This document shows, piece after piece, positions 44,644-53,020 of a stretch of 54,896 nt of DNA; the first letter of the stretch is position 1; each line of letters begins with the position of its first letter. A model generated the notes under the pieces. It was not told the DNA's origin. It ran no database searches and saw nothing but the letters and a program-made list of their open reading frames with translations. Made by a program: the position numbers and the translations under genes. The stretch covers positions 1-54,896 of the forward strand of contig JBMZCX010000006.1 of assembly GCA_049613795.1 (NCBI GenBank). Reading direction: 5' to 3'. The DNA is from Thalassotalea_B sp049613795 (GTDB lineage: Bacteria; Pseudomonadota; Gammaproteobacteria; Enterobacterales; Alteromonadaceae).

Positions 44644-45885
44644 ATGAAAAATGAACAATTTGATGTGGTAATTATTGGTGCAGGCCCTTCAGGTGCAACT
44701 TCTGCGGCAATGCTGTCAAATTTAGGGTGGCGAGTATTAGTGTTGGAAAAGCAGCATTTTCCGCGTTTTTCTATTGGCGAAAGTTTATTACCACAATGTA
44801 TGGAATTTTTAAAACTTGCAGGGCTCGAGCAACATGTTCATGACCATGCCGCCGAGTTGGGGTTTCAATTTAAAAATGGTGCCGCTTTTCAAAAAAATAA
44901 TAGCTATACCGAGTTTGACTTCACCGACAAGTTTTCATCAGGCCCGGGCACAACTTACCAAGTAAAACGTGCCGCCTTTGACAAAGTACTTGCTGATGGT
45001 GCCCAAGCAAAAGGTGCAGACATTCGTTACGGCCATCAAGTTGAAACGGTTAATGTTGATGGTGAACAACCTCAGTTAACCGTACTCGACGAAGCACAAA
45101 ACGCCTATCAAGTAACGGGGCGATATTTATTAGATGCCAGTGGTTTTGCGCGAGTGTTGCCACGCTTACTGAATTTAGAGAAACCGTCAAACTTTCCCGT
45201 AAGGCAGTCTTATTTTGCACATGTTAATGACAATATTACCGACGCAAACTTCGACCGTAATAAAATATTAATTACCGTGCATCCAGAGCATGATGATATT
45301 TGGTATTGGACTATTCCTTTTGCTGATGGTACTTGCAGTGTTGGGGTGGTAGCTAAACCTGAGCAATTTAACCAAGGTGAAAAAAGTACAGAAGAAGTAC
45401 TCTTCGACTTTATTAAACAAGCGCCTAATCTTAAGTCATTGTTGAGTAATGCCACGATAGCGAACACTGCACAAACGCTTACTGGGTATTCAGCAGATGT
45501 GTCATCACTGACAGGAAATAACTATGCCCTGTTAGGTAATGCTGGGGAGTTTTTAGATCCTGTATTTTCTTCAGGAGTCACTATTGCCTTGAGTTCAGCG
45601 GTATTAATATGCCCTGAAATTGACAAGTTTTTAAAAGGTGAAACCGTTGATTTTGAGCAACACTTTGCTCAGCCATTAAGTGCAGGCGTTAATTGTTTTA
45701 AAACGTTTGTAACGAGCTGGTATGAAGGTGGCTTTCAAGATGTAATCTTCTTTGAGCAATCAACCGATAAAATAAAGCAAATGATTTGTTCAATATTGGC
45801 AGGCTATGCGTGGGATACTGAAAACCCTTATGTAGCACAAAGTGAGCGTCGTTTTAGTGCATTGGTGGAAGTATGTCGTTCATAA
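44644..45885 (+). CDS. Halogenase-like FAD-dependent oxidoreductase of the APE cluster
   Basis: A 413-residue flavoprotein of the tryptophan halogenase/geranylgeranyl reductase superfamily. The FAD motif GAGPSGA is at residues 12-18, followed by FSIGESLLP. The WxWxIP signature of flavin-dependent halogenases is present as WYWTIP (220-225), and Lys77 in GFQFKNGAAF aligns with the region of the catalytic Lys. Length fits the smaller phenolic-type halogenases. Similar genes occur in several APE-type clusters, so desaturation or hydroxylation is possible too. One base after the exporter gene, and its stop lies inside the lipoprotein gene. Confidence 0.85.
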   Translation: MKNEQFDVVIIGAGPSGATSAAMLSNLGWRVLVLEKQHFPRFSIGESLLPQCMEFLKLAGLEQHVHDHAAELGFQFKNGAAFQKNNSYTEFDFTDKFSSGPGTTYQVKRAAFDKVLADGAQAKGADIRYGHQVETVNVDGEQPQLTVLDEAQNAYQVTGRYLLDASGFARVLPRLLNLEKPSNFPVRQSYFAHVNDNITDANFDRNKILITVHPEHDDIWYWTIPFADGTCSVGVVAKPEQFNQGEKSTEEVLFDFIKQAPNLKSLLSNATIANTAQTLTGYSADVSSLTGNNYALLGNAGEFLDPVFSSGVTIALSSAVLICPEIDKFLKGETVDFEQHFAQPLSAGVNCFKTFVTSWYEGGFQDVIFFEQSTDKIKQMICSILAGYAWDTENPYVAQSERRFSALVEVCRS

Positions 45886-46427
45886 AGTTAGTTGCTGCGC
45901 TGTTATTGCTCTTTTTAATTGGGTGTACCCATTCGAGTATTAGTACTCAGATTAATGTAGACATTGCACCTCAAGCTCAATTTTCGCTTACTTTGCCGAG
46001 TAAAGCGCTATGGAATACTGAGTTGAGCCAACAAATGGAAATACGCTACGGGGATAATGTTCATCAACTTATTTTATTAACCGCTTTTAATGCGGAAAGT
46101 ATTGGTATTGTGGCTTTAACGCCTGCAGGTATACCGCTATTTGAATTAAACTTTAATGAGAACAAGCAAATTAATGTGGTTAAGCACTTACCTATTGACG
46201 GCTTGTCTCCTGAATATGTGCTTGCCGATTTACAACTGGTTTATTGGCCGCTGCAACAGTTAAATAATCAGTTGTCTGAAGGTACTTCCTTGGTTGAAAA
46301 CGTTGAAGGGCAGCGTGTTGTTATGCAAAATAGCCAGCCGATTATTCGTATTGAAAAAAATGGCAACATAATAAGCTATCAACATTTAGTTAGAAATTAT
46401 CAATTTACCGTAACAAACCTTGAGTAA
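45873..46427 (+). CDS. DUF3261-family lipoprotein of the APE cluster
   Basis: A 184-residue lipoprotein with the lipobox LIGC (Cys at about residue 17). The mature part matches the DUF3261 pattern, with NVHQLILLTAFNAE and GLSPEYVLADLQLVYWP. Such proteins are found mostly in APE clusters and may act at the outer membrane end of the transport path, as LolB does for LolA. It overlaps the flavoprotein gene by 13 bases and precedes the ketosynthase by five. Confidence 0.82.
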   Translation: MSFIKLVAALLLLFLIGCTHSSISTQINVDIAPQAQFSLTLPSKALWNTELSQQMEIRYGDNVHQLILLTAFNAESIGIVALTPAGIPLFELNFNENKQINVVKHLPIDGLSPEYVLADLQLVYWPLQQLNNQLSEGTSLVENVEGQRVVMQNSQPIIRIEKNGNIISYQHLVRNYQFTVTNLE

Positions 46428-46432
46428 GACAG

Positions 46433-47644
46433 ATGTCAGTGTATTTAAATGATTTAGGCATAATATGTGCGGTAGGGCAGGATAAAGTGTCTGCCGTTAA
46501 TGCCTTGCTTAATCAACCTGAGCAAGAAACCTTAACGAAAGATGAGCAATTATCATTAGCAGACGAGCCTATTTATGTAGGGCGTGTTAACCAGCAATTG
46601 CCTTCGCTTGAAGATTTCGATGAGCATTTACAAAGTCGTAATAACCAATTAGCGTATGCTGCTTTTCAGCAAATTGCAGCTAGTGTGACCAAGTTAATCT
46701 GTGATCTGCCAAAACAACGAGTTGCGGTAATTATAGGTACCAGCACTTCGGGCATTTTAGAAGGTGAGATAGCCCGACAAGAAAAATCAACCACAGGCAC
46801 TATGCCAGCTAATTTTAACTATGCGATTCAAGAAATGTCAGCACCTGCTGAATTTATTGCGAAGGTTATTGATGCTAAAGGGCCTTGTTACAGCATTTCT
46901 ACAGCATGTAGTTCAAGCGCTAAGGCATTAGTTAGTGCACAAGCGTTATTGGCTAGCAACATTGTCGATGTGGTAATTTGTGGTGGTGTCGACTCGCTAA
47001 GTGCTTTGCCTATTAATGGCTTTCAAGCATTAGAATCAATGGCTAAAAACTATTGTCAGCCTTTTTCTCAAGGGCGCGATGGTATTAATATTGGTGAAGG
47101 TGCGGCATTGTTTGTCATGAGCAAACAAGCTTATTTTACATCAAAAAATAATCAAACCGCTATACAATTAATGGGCGCGGGCGAAAGTTCAGATGCTTAT
47201 CATGTGTCGGCACCAGAGCCGAGTGGTAAAGGGGCAATTAGTGCCATGAACAATGCGTTGGCAACGGCCAATTTAGCAGCGACTGATATTGACTATATAA
47301 ACGCCCATGGCACGGCAACACCGAAGAATGATGAAATGGAAGCGCAGGCTATAGCAACCTTATTTGGCGATAAAGTGCCAACCAGTTCAACTAAACGTTT
47401 TACGGGTCATACATTGGGTGCAGCAGGTGCAATAGAAGCAGGAATTTGTTGGCTGCTATTATCTGACTATAATATTGATGGTAAAATACCTAAAAATAAG
47501 GCGCAAGCCATGGTAGATGAAACATTAGCACCAATTCATTTATCGCAAGGACAATCACTAAAGAAGTTAAATTATTGTTTATCAAACTCTTTTGCTTTTG
47601 GTGGTAATAATATTAGTCTTTTATTAGGTAAGGTTAATGACTAA
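46433..47644 (+). CDS. apeO: Beta-ketoacyl-ACP synthase (elongating ketosynthase)
   Basis: A 403-residue type II ketosynthase with the complete triad: Cys159 in STACSSSAK, His292 in NAHGTATPKND and His326 in GHTLGAAGA. In the characterised APE system this enzyme forms the working heterodimer with the Cys-less ketosynthase-like subunit encoded by the first gene of the operon. It overlaps the next gene by eight bases. Confidence 0.94.
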   Translation: MSVYLNDLGIICAVGQDKVSAVNALLNQPEQETLTKDEQLSLADEPIYVGRVNQQLPSLEDFDEHLQSRNNQLAYAAFQQIAASVTKLICDLPKQRVAVIIGTSTSGILEGEIARQEKSTTGTMPANFNYAIQEMSAPAEFIAKVIDAKGPCYSISTACSSSAKALVSAQALLASNIVDVVICGGVDSLSALPINGFQALESMAKNYCQPFSQGRDGINIGEGAALFVMSKQAYFTSKNNQTAIQLMGAGESSDAYHVSAPEPSGKGAISAMNNALATANLAATDIDYINAHGTATPKNDEMEAQAIATLFGDKVPTSSTKRFTGHTLGAAGAIEAGICWLLLSDYNIDGKIPKNKAQAMVDETLAPIHLSQGQSLKKLNYCLSNSFAFGGNNISLLLGKVND

Positions 47645-48092
47645 CTACAGTATTGAACAAGTCATATCGCATCGAGATCCTATGATTTTAATTTCGGGAT
47701 TAAACCATTATGACGATATACGTGCTTGTTGTTGGGTGGATATTAATGAACATTCACCTTTTTATAATTCAGCGCTAAATGGTGTACCAAGTTATGTTGG
47801 CATTGAATACATGGCGCAAACGGTTGCTGCCTATGCAGGGGCGAACGCATTAGATCACCAACAAACAGTAAAAATAGGCTTTTTGTTGGGAGCAAGAAAA
47901 ATGACCACTAAAGTTCGTAGCTTTACTAAAGGCACACGTTTAACCGTGAATGTAGAAGAGCTGTATCGCGAAGAATCAGGTTTAAGTGTTTTTGGTTGCA
48001 GTATTAGTGCCAACGATGAAATAGTGGCAGAAGCGAAGGTGAATGTATTTCAACCGTCAGAGCCGAAAGAATTTATTGAGGAACAAGAGTGA
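47637..48092 (+). CDS. apeP: Hotdog-fold dehydratase partner of the APE cluster
   Basis: A 151-residue hotdog protein of the COG4706-like dehydratase group, with ISHRDPMILISGLN at the start and VPSYVGIEYMAQT in the helix. The Glu of this helix is present. The His-to-Glu spacing in EHSPFYNSALNGVPS...IE is four residues longer than in FabZ, so the site differs. It works as a heterodimer with the other APE dehydratase in known systems. Confidence 0.87.
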   Translation: MTNYSIEQVISHRDPMILISGLNHYDDIRACCWVDINEHSPFYNSALNGVPSYVGIEYMAQTVAAYAGANALDHQQTVKIGFLLGARKMTTKVRSFTKGTRLTVNVEELYREESGLSVFGCSISANDEIVAEAKVNVFQPSEPKEFIEEQE

Positions 48093-48814
48093 ACAAACGA
48101 ATTTTAGTGACAGGTTCAAGTCGTGGTATTGGTAAAGCAATTGCACTTGAGCTAGCACAACAAGGTTTTGATATTGTTGTACATTGCCGTAGTGGAATAG
48201 ATCAAGCAACAGACGTGAGCGAACAAATTATAGCATTAGGCCAACAAGCCAATATTTTGCAGTTTGACGTGTGTGATCGTGAGGCAGCTAAAGCCGCAAT
48301 AGAGCAAGACATAGAAAATAACGGTGCTTATTATGGCGTTGTTTGTAATGCGGGCTTAACGCGTGACATGGCGTTTCCTGCAATGACAGGCGACGACTGG
48401 GATGTGGTAATAAAAACAGGGCTAGAAGGTTTCTACAATGTGGTTCACCCAACAGTTATGCCAATGATACAACGCCGAAAAGGTGGGCGTATAGTGACAA
48501 TGGCGTCTGTTTCGGGTATTGCGGGTAATCGTGGCCAAGTGAATTATAGTGCAGCTAAGGCTGGTATTATTGGCGCAACCAAAGCGTTATCACTAGAGTT
48601 AGCGAAACGAAAAATAACTGTTAACTGCGTTGCTCCAGGCTTAATTGAAACCGATATGACCACAGAACTGCCTGTTGACGAAATGCTAAAAATGATCCCT
48701 TTACGACGCATGGGACAACCTGAAGAAGTGGCGGCAACTGTTGCCTTTTTAATGTCAGAGCCTGCGGGGTATATTACTCGTCAAGTGATCTCAATTAATG
48801 GCGGAATAGTTTAA
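48089..48814 (+). CDS. apeQ: 3-oxoacyl-ACP reductase (FabG-like)
   Basis: A short-chain dehydrogenase/reductase of 241 residues. The NADPH motif is GSSRGIGKA, and the catalytic Ser-Tyr-Lys is visible as MASVSGIAGNRGQVNYSAAKAG. VVCNAGLTRDM and CVAPGLIETDMT are typical of FabG. It reduces the 3-keto group in each extension step. Overlaps its neighbours by four bases and one base. Confidence 0.95.
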   Translation: MNKRILVTGSSRGIGKAIALELAQQGFDIVVHCRSGIDQATDVSEQIIALGQQANILQFDVCDREAAKAAIEQDIENNGAYYGVVCNAGLTRDMAFPAMTGDDWDVVIKTGLEGFYNVVHPTVMPMIQRRKGGRIVTMASVSGIAGNRGQVNYSAAKAGIIGATKALSLELAKRKITVNCVAPGLIETDMTTELPVDEMLKMIPLRRMGQPEEVAATVAFLMSEPAGYITRQVISINGGIV

Positions 48815-50040
48815 TGAAGCGCGTTGTTGTTACTGGTATGTCGGCAATTACCGCGTTAGGTGATAGTTGGCCTGAATTTAAAAAAAGCCTGCAAGCAGGA
48901 AAAAATGCCGTAGTGACTATGCCTCAGTGGGATTATATTGACGGTATGAATACGCGATTAGGCGCACCTGTTACACACTTTGTAAAACCTGCGCATTATA
49001 AGCGTAAAAAAGTGCGTTCTATGGGGCGAGTGTCGTTAATGGCGACACGTGCGACAGAGCTGGCACTTGAACAAGCCCAATTGTTAGATCAAGCCTGTTT
49101 AACTAACGGCGATACTGGTATTGCTTATGGCTCGTCAATTGGCTCTACCGACCCAATAATTCCTTTTGGTCGAATGCTCGATACGGGCTCAATGGAAGGC
49201 GTTACGGCAACAAGCTATATTAAAATGATGGCACATACTACAGCAGTTAATGTTGGCGTATATTTTGAGCTTAAAGGGCGTGTAATTACCACTAGTTCAG
49301 CTTGTACTTCAGCCTCGCAAGGTATTGGTTATGCCTATGAAGCTATTAAGTTTGGTAAGCAAAAGGTGATGGTAGCTGGCGGCGCAGAAGAGCTTTGTGC
49401 AAGTGAGGCTGCAGTATTTGACACCCTTTATGCAACCAGTGTTAAAAATGACACGCCAGAGCAAACGCCACGCCCTTTCGACAGAAACCGAGATGGTTTA
49501 GTGATTGGAGAAGGCGCATGTACGCTGGTGCTTGAAGAATATGAACATGCAAAAGAACGTGGTGCAACTATATTAGCGGAATTAGTTGGTTTTGGTAGTA
49601 ATTCAGATGGCACCCATGTAACTCAGCCTACAGCCGCGACCATGCAAACGGCAATGCGTTTATCATTAGAAGATGCCAATCTTGAAGCCGACAATATTGG
49701 TTATGTGAATGCTCATGGCACAGCAACCGATCGAGGGGATGTGGCAGAAACACACGCCACATTTAATATGCTAGGTGCTAAACCAATAAGCTCATTAAAG
49801 AGTTACTTAGGGCACACGTTAGGTGCTTGTGGTGCTATTGAAGCATGGGCGTGTATTAATATGATGAAAGAAAATTGGTTTGCACCCACTATTAACTTAA
49901 CCGACGTTGATGATGAGTGTGCGCCGTTAGACTATATACAAGGTGAAGGCCGAGCCATTGATACCGACTATATTATGACTAACAACTTCGCTTTTGGTGG
50001 TATTAATACCTCATTAATTTTTAAGCGTTACCATGATTAA
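48814..50040 (+). CDS. apeR: Beta-ketoacyl-ACP synthase (second ketosynthase, FabF-like)
   Basis: A 408-residue ketosynthase with Cys164 in TTSSACTSASQG, His301 in NAHGTATDRGD and His334 in GHTLGACGA. In APE pathways this enzyme probably starts chain growth on the aromatic starter, while the ApeO-type enzyme extends it. The stop codon lies inside the start of the following MipA gene (eight-base overlap), so translation continues into an envelope gene. Confidence 0.94.
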   Translation: MKRVVVTGMSAITALGDSWPEFKKSLQAGKNAVVTMPQWDYIDGMNTRLGAPVTHFVKPAHYKRKKVRSMGRVSLMATRATELALEQAQLLDQACLTNGDTGIAYGSSIGSTDPIIPFGRMLDTGSMEGVTATSYIKMMAHTTAVNVGVYFELKGRVITTSSACTSASQGIGYAYEAIKFGKQKVMVAGGAEELCASEAAVFDTLYATSVKNDTPEQTPRPFDRNRDGLVIGEGACTLVLEEYEHAKERGATILAELVGFGSNSDGTHVTQPTAATMQTAMRLSLEDANLEADNIGYVNAHGTATDRGDVAETHATFNMLGAKPISSLKSYLGHTLGACGAIEAWACINMMKENWFAPTINLTDVDDECAPLDYIQGEGRAIDTDYIMTNNFAFGGINTSLIFKRYHD

Positions 50041-50848
50041 CCGCCTTATTGCTTGTTTGTTGCTGTCGTTTTTAAGCGTAAGTGTATGTGCTAAAGACGA
50101 TTACCAGCTTGATTTAGGAATCGGTGCTTTTGCATTATCTATGCCTGATTATCCAGGGTCAAACGAGCAAAGAGAATATTTAGTACCACTACCGTATATT
50201 TATTATCAAGACGATAAGGTTTCAATTAATCGCCAAGGTATTACGTCGTCATTGTGGCAAAAAAACAATCTATATTTTGACTTGTCAGGATCCGCTGGCG
50301 TACCGGTAAAAAGTGAGAAAAACAAAGCACGTAAAGGTATGCAAGACATTGACTGGGCAGTTGAATTCGGCACATCAGCGAAATACTATTGGCAAGGCTC
50401 CCCTAAGGCAAAGCAATTTGTTTTTACCGAAGCTTTTATTCATAAAGCGGTAGCAACTGATTTTTCATCATTTAATGATATTGGTTGGCGTAGTGGCTTA
50501 GCGACGGTAATACAAAAAGAGACAATTTTATTTGGTTATCCAACTAAATGGAGCACGAGAGCGAATATTAACTTTAATAATGCGACCTATTTAGATTATT
50601 ATTATGGGGTTGAAGCGCAATATCAAACGCCACAACGTAATTTATTTAAAAATAAGTCGGGTTTTTCAGGGATTGATATATCGTCAGGTATGATGATGAA
50701 ATTGCCATCTTTCTGGGTAGGCGGATTTGTTAAATACTATTCATTCAAACAAAGTGAGCAAATTAATAGTCCACTTTTAACTGATGAAAGCGGCTGGGCC
50801 GCAGGCATTGGTTTAATATGGATTTTTTATAAAAACAAGGAGTCATGA
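50033..50848 (+). CDS. MipA/OmpV-family outer membrane protein coupled to the APE operon
   Basis: A 271-residue outer membrane beta-barrel protein with a signal peptide ending near VCAKD. LGIGAFALSMPDYPGSNEQ and the following short alternating strands match the MipA/OmpV family. The last residues of the barrel end in WAAGIGLIWIF. It overlaps the ketosynthase by eight bases and the following gene by four, so it is translated as part of the APE operon. MipA scaffolds murein synthesis in E. coli. OmpV-like members are osmoresponsive. Here a role in moving or holding the pigment is a guess from position. Confidence 0.85.
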   Translation: MINRLIACLLLSFLSVSVCAKDDYQLDLGIGAFALSMPDYPGSNEQREYLVPLPYIYYQDDKVSINRQGITSSLWQKNNLYFDLSGSAGVPVKSEKNKARKGMQDIDWAVEFGTSAKYYWQGSPKAKQFVFTEAFIHKAVATDFSSFNDIGWRSGLATVIQKETILFGYPTKWSTRANINFNNATYLDYYYGVEAQYQTPQRNLFKNKSGFSGIDISSGMMMKLPSFWVGGFVKYYSFKQSEQINSPLLTDESGWAAGIGLIWIFYKNKES

Positions 50849-51297
50849 TGACAACACTAAAAACACTATTGGTTTTATTGGCAAGTACATTATTTTTATT
50901 TTCTTTCAATGCACAAGCGAAAGATGATGTAGGGAAATACTCGATTGAGTCTTTATTAAAATCAAGCAAAGCAAAAGAAGTATTATTAGCCGACGTTGCC
51001 CTATATTTTGGCGAACAATCTTATCCTAAAGCAGCAGAAACTTATGGCGAAGTGATGTCCAATAAGAAAACAAATGCGTTTATGAAATCAGACACTGAAG
51101 CGTGTGAATGGGTAATGTTAAGTGCGCTTATTGCGTTGCAAGAACGTGCAAAAAGAGAAGGCATGAATGCGGTTGTTAACATTCAGTCTTATTATAAAAA
51201 ACGTGATTTTATTTCTGCCACGGAATTTGAATGTGGTGCTGGCAACATTATGGCAGGCGTTACCTTAAAAGGTACTTTAGTCGAAATAGCTAAATAA
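50845..51297 (+). CDS. Small secreted protein, RcsF/YbjQ-like fold
   Basis: A 150-residue protein with a signal peptide ending near NAQA. The second half (ACEWVMLSALIALQERAKREGMNAVV) resembles RcsF or the YbjQ fold, with Cys residues at ACEW and ECGAG that could form a disulfide. It has been annotated elsewhere as an excinuclease subunit-like protein, which I regard as misleading. ATG at 50845 or the next Met at 50848 may be the start. Overlaps MipA by four bases. Confidence 0.7.
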   Translation: MMTTLKTLLVLLASTLFLFSFNAQAKDDVGKYSIESLLKSSKAKEVLLADVALYFGEQSYPKAAETYGEVMSNKKTNAFMKSDTEACEWVMLSALIALQERAKREGMNAVVNIQSYYKKRDFISATEFECGAGNIMAGVTLKGTLVEIAK

Positions 51298-51323
51298 TCA
51301 CAACTGAAGAAAAGGATTGTTCA

Positions 51324-51827
51324 ATGAAAACTAAATTAATTGTAGGCACAGTATTCGCACTGAGTTTTTCGTCAGTAACTATGGCTGAGTCACTTGTTAT
51401 TGATAGTAAAGTGCCTTATGCAGAAGATGCTCGTGTTCGTGATGCAGTAAAAGATGAGTGTGAGTTAGAACAAAAGTTTGCGCGTTTTATTAAAGAATAT
51501 GCAGAAAATAAAGGTTTCACGGTCATCAAAAGTAATGACGAAAAAGCAAAAGACGTGAGTAAGCGCTTATTTGTTGAAATAGATGAAGTCCGTGGCAGTG
51601 GAGGTGGCGCTTGGAGTGGCGGTAAAATGGTACATGCGGTTGGTAAGTTAACTGAAAACGGCAAAACCATTGGAACCTTTAAAGTGCAACGAACTTCTGG
51701 AGGCGGCGCTTTTGGCGCGTTTAAAGGTACATGCTCAATTTTAGGGCGTGACGTTAAAGCGATGGGAAAAGATATTAGTGCTTGGTTGAAAAAGCCAAAA
51801 ATGAAATCTTATTTAGGCGAACTTTAA
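51324..51827 (+). CDS. Small secreted DUF4410-like protein
   Basis: A 167-residue exported protein with a signal peptide ending at MAES. The mature part has FAENK-like helical and Gly-rich strands (EVRGSGGGAWSGGK and RTSGGGAFGAFKG), similar in style to DUF4410 proteins, though the family call is weak. It starts 26 bases after the previous gene with an AAAAGGA ribosome site. A strong terminator follows, so this is the last gene of the long unit. Confidence 0.65.
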   Translation: MKTKLIVGTVFALSFSSVTMAESLVIDSKVPYAEDARVRDAVKDECELEQKFARFIKEYAENKGFTVIKSNDEKAKDVSKRLFVEIDEVRGSGGGAWSGGKMVHAVGKLTENGKTIGTFKVQRTSGGGAFGAFKGTCSILGRDVKAMGKDISAWLKKPKMKSYLGEL

Positions 51828-51887
51828 AAAGCCTTACTCTTGTCGATTGTGGTTGTAGCCTATTAGCTAACCTGACGAATACATTAT

Positions 51888-51927
51888 AAATCCCTTTATA
51901 TTATTTATGATATAAAGGGATTTTTTT
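51888..51927 (+). terminator. Rho-independent terminator closing the APE operon
   Basis: AAATCCCTTTATAT and ATATAAAGGGATTT pair perfectly over 14 bp and are followed by TTTT. It lies 61 bases after the last secreted-protein gene and 64 before the murB start. Confidence 0.92.
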
Positions 51928-51991
51928 ATGGTGCACCTGTCGTCTTCCGTAAAGTTGTTTATAATGGTAAAAATTGTCAAAACCATTATTT

Positions 51992-53020
51992 ATGAATTCA
52001 CAGTTAAACTTTTCTTTAAAGTCCAGTAATAGCTTCGCTATTGAAAGCACTACACCTTGCTTGTATTCGCCAGAATCCGCTGATGATTTAAGGCAATTAA
52101 GTGCATTAGGATTAACGGCGTTTTATATTATTGGTGAAGGAAGTAATACGCTTTTTCTTTCAGATAAAGCCCCTGTGATTATTAAACCTAATTTTAAAGG
52201 TATTACGGTTGCAGAAGGCGATGATGCTTATATTATTACTGCAGGTAGCAGCGAAAATTGGCATCAATTAGTCAGTTTTTGTGTAGAGCAGGGTTATTCA
52301 GGCATTGAAAATTTAGCCTTAATTCCTGGTAGCGTTGGTGCAGCGCCCATTCAAAATATTGGTGCTTACGGTGTTGAAGTTGCAGACTTTCTTGAAAGTG
52401 TTTGTTGGTATGAGTTTTCGACTCAAAAAATGCATCAATTCACGCGAACAGCGTGTAAATTTGGCTATCGTGACAGTATTTTTAAAAATAGCTTAAAAGA
52501 CCAAGGTGTTATCACCCAAGTAACGTTGAAACTACCAAAAAAATGGCAAGCTAATATTGGTTATAATGGTTTGAATACTCTCGGTAATAATGTATCAGCT
52601 CTGCAAGTGTATCAACGTGTTATTGAGGTTAGGCAAAGTAAATTGCCCGACCCTAAAGTAAAGCCTAATGCAGGCAGTTTCTTTAAAAACCCTGTGGTTA
52701 CTAACGCGTATTATCAAACCCTGCTCCAGCAATACCCTGATATTCCTGCTTATATACAAGATAATCAGCAAGTTAAATTGGCGGCAGGTTGGCTTATTGA
52801 AAAAGCAGGCTATAAAGGCATAATAAAAAATAATGTCGGTGTGCATAACAAACAAGCATTAGTGCTGGTTAATCATAACAATGGCAGTGGACAAGATATT
52901 TATCAGTTAGCGCTTGAAATTAATAAAAAAGTGCATCAAATATTTGGTGTTTATTTGCAACCCGAAGTGCGGCTTGTATCTGAAAGTGGCGTTGTAGATA
53001 ACGGTGACTTTAGTGGCTAA
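51992..53020 (+). CDS. murB: UDP-N-acetylenolpyruvoylglucosamine reductase
   Basis: A type I MurB that reduces the enolpyruvyl group to give UDP-MurNAc in peptidoglycan synthesis. It has 342 residues from the ATG at 51992. A TTG at 51974 would add six residues and is less likely. FAD-binding signatures are IGEGSNTLF, ENLALIPGSVGAAPIQNIGAYGVE and FGYRDSIFK, and the catalytic Ser lies in NAGSFFKNP near the middle. The Glu in QPEVRLV closes the active site. Its 3' end overlaps birA by up to 17 bases, as in E. coli. Confidence 0.97.
   Translation: MNSQLNFSLKSSNSFAIESTTPCLYSPESADDLRQLSALGLTAFYIIGEGSNTLFLSDKAPVIIKPNFKGITVAEGDDAYIITAGSSENWHQLVSFCVEQGYSGIENLALIPGSVGAAPIQNIGAYGVEVADFLESVCWYEFSTQKMHQFTRTACKFGYRDSIFKNSLKDQGVITQVTLKLPKKWQANIGYNGLNTLGNNVSALQVYQRVIEVRQSKLPDPKVKPNAGSFFKNPVVTNAYYQTLLQQYPDIPAYIQDNQQVKLAAGWLIEKAGYKGIIKNNVGVHNKQALVLVNHNNGSGQDIYQLALEINKKVHQIFGVYLQPEVRLVSESGVVDNGDFSG

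Noticed and set aside
50845..51297. Annotation of the secreted protein as an excinuclease subunit
   Set aside because: The protein has a signal peptide and no ATP-binding motif. That label is a propagated database name that does not fit the sequence.
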